Positions 6,283-6,536 of a stretch of DNA of 6,536 nt are shown here, piece after piece. Numbering within the stretch: position 1 is the stretch's first letter; each line of letters begins with the position of its first letter. The notes beneath the pieces were generated by a model. That model was not told where the DNA came from. It was given only the letters and a program-made list of their open reading frames with translations, and ran no database searches. Both the position numbers and the translations under genes were made by a program. The stretch covers positions 32,328 through 38,863 of the forward strand of contig NHBS01000002.1 in assembly GCA_002167825.1 (NCBI GenBank), written 5' to 3'. This DNA comes from Pelagibacteraceae bacterium TMED13. Lineage in GTDB: Bacteria > Pseudomonadota > Alphaproteobacteria > Methylaequorales > Methylaequoraceae.

Positions 6283-6536
6283 ATGAAGTTTAATCTTTTA
6301 GTATTCCAAAAATTTTTTAGCAAAATAGGTAATTATGCGTTCAATTTCTTTAACGATATCGGAGACGTTTTGTTCTTCTTTCTGCTATTTGTTAAAAATT
6401 TATTAACCGATAAATTTTATTTTAGACTTTTCTTTAACCAAATTTTTAAAATTGGCTTTAATTCCTTACCTGTTGTTGGGCTGACAGCAATTTTTACTGG
6501 TATGGTTCTAGCCTTGCAATCATATACAGGTTTCTC
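6283..6536 (+). CDS. MlaE-family ABC transporter permease (N-terminal part, cut by window end)
   Basis: MlaE-type permeases form the inner-membrane core of ABC systems moving phospholipids or other lipids between inner and outer membranes, with an MlaF-type ATPase and an MlaD (MCE) protein. Eighty-four complete codons are visible of an expected 250-260. An N-terminal amphipathic and hydrophobic part (1-40) leads to RLFFNQIFKIGFNSLPVVGLTAIFTGMVLALQ (48-79), which matches the MlaE pattern of F..Q....G..SLP.V.LTA.F.GMVLALQ. The ATG at 6283 starts two bases after the alr stop, without a Shine-Dalgarno. The linkage to alr suggests co-transcription; I also recall an MlaE-like permease after alr in Rickettsia. 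An MlaF-like ATPase gene would be expected next, outside the window. Whether the protein belongs to a true Mla system cannot be told from this fragment. Confidence 0.88.
   Translation, partial: MKFNLLVFQKFFSKIGNYAFNFFNDIGDVLFFFLLFVKNLLTDKFYFRLFFNQIFKIGFNSLPVVGLTAIFTGMVLALQSYTGF

Overview
The window is a compact, strongly AT-rich stretch of bacterial chromosome (roughly 30% G+C or less by eye). Its gene order is fabD divergent from rpsF-rpsR-[DUF2232-type membrane protein]-rplI-(exchanger)-dnaB-alr. I recognise this core order as alphaproteobacterial. The low G+C, tight gene spacing and Lys/Asn/Ile-rich proteins suggest a streamlined marine lineage (SAR11/Pelagibacterales-like) or another AT-rich group such as Rickettsiales relatives. 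That placement is inference; the sequence has no rRNA to settle it.

Layout. Bases 1-386 (minus strand) hold the N-terminal 128 codons of fabD, malonyl-CoA:ACP transacylase. Bases 387-496 are a divergent regulatory region. It contains weak promoter-like elements for both directions and, directly before rpsF, a folded leader with a CCG trinucleotide that resembles the S6:S18-binding autoregulatory RNA. Bases 497-2663 form a tight ribosomal-protein unit: rpsF (bS6), rpsR (bS18), a polytopic membrane protein overlapping rpsR by four bases, and rplI (bL9) with a long charged tail. Bases 2681-3637 encode a YrbG-like Na+/Ca2+ (CaCA) exchanger, which is not part of the alphaproteobacterial order I know. 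A 75-base gap follows, with a near-consensus DnaA box and a candidate promoter. Then come dnaB (3713-5173, replicative helicase), alr (5183-6280, alanine racemase) and the first 84 codons of an MlaE-family ABC permease (6283 to the window end).

How the genes fit together: the plus-strand genes cover translation (S6, S18, L9), replication (DnaB) and envelope work (D-alanine for peptidoglycan, lipid-transport permease, ion exchange). Only the three ribosomal-protein genes have a clear Shine-Dalgarno sequence; the other genes have none that I can see. No gene-free stretch exceeds 110 bases. I saw no tRNA, rRNA, CRISPR array, insertion sequence or prophage gene. Most of the window is ordinary housekeeping sequence. 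The points worth a second look are the rpsF leader RNA, the exchanger insertion, the DnaA box before dnaB, and the A-runs in the rplI tail.
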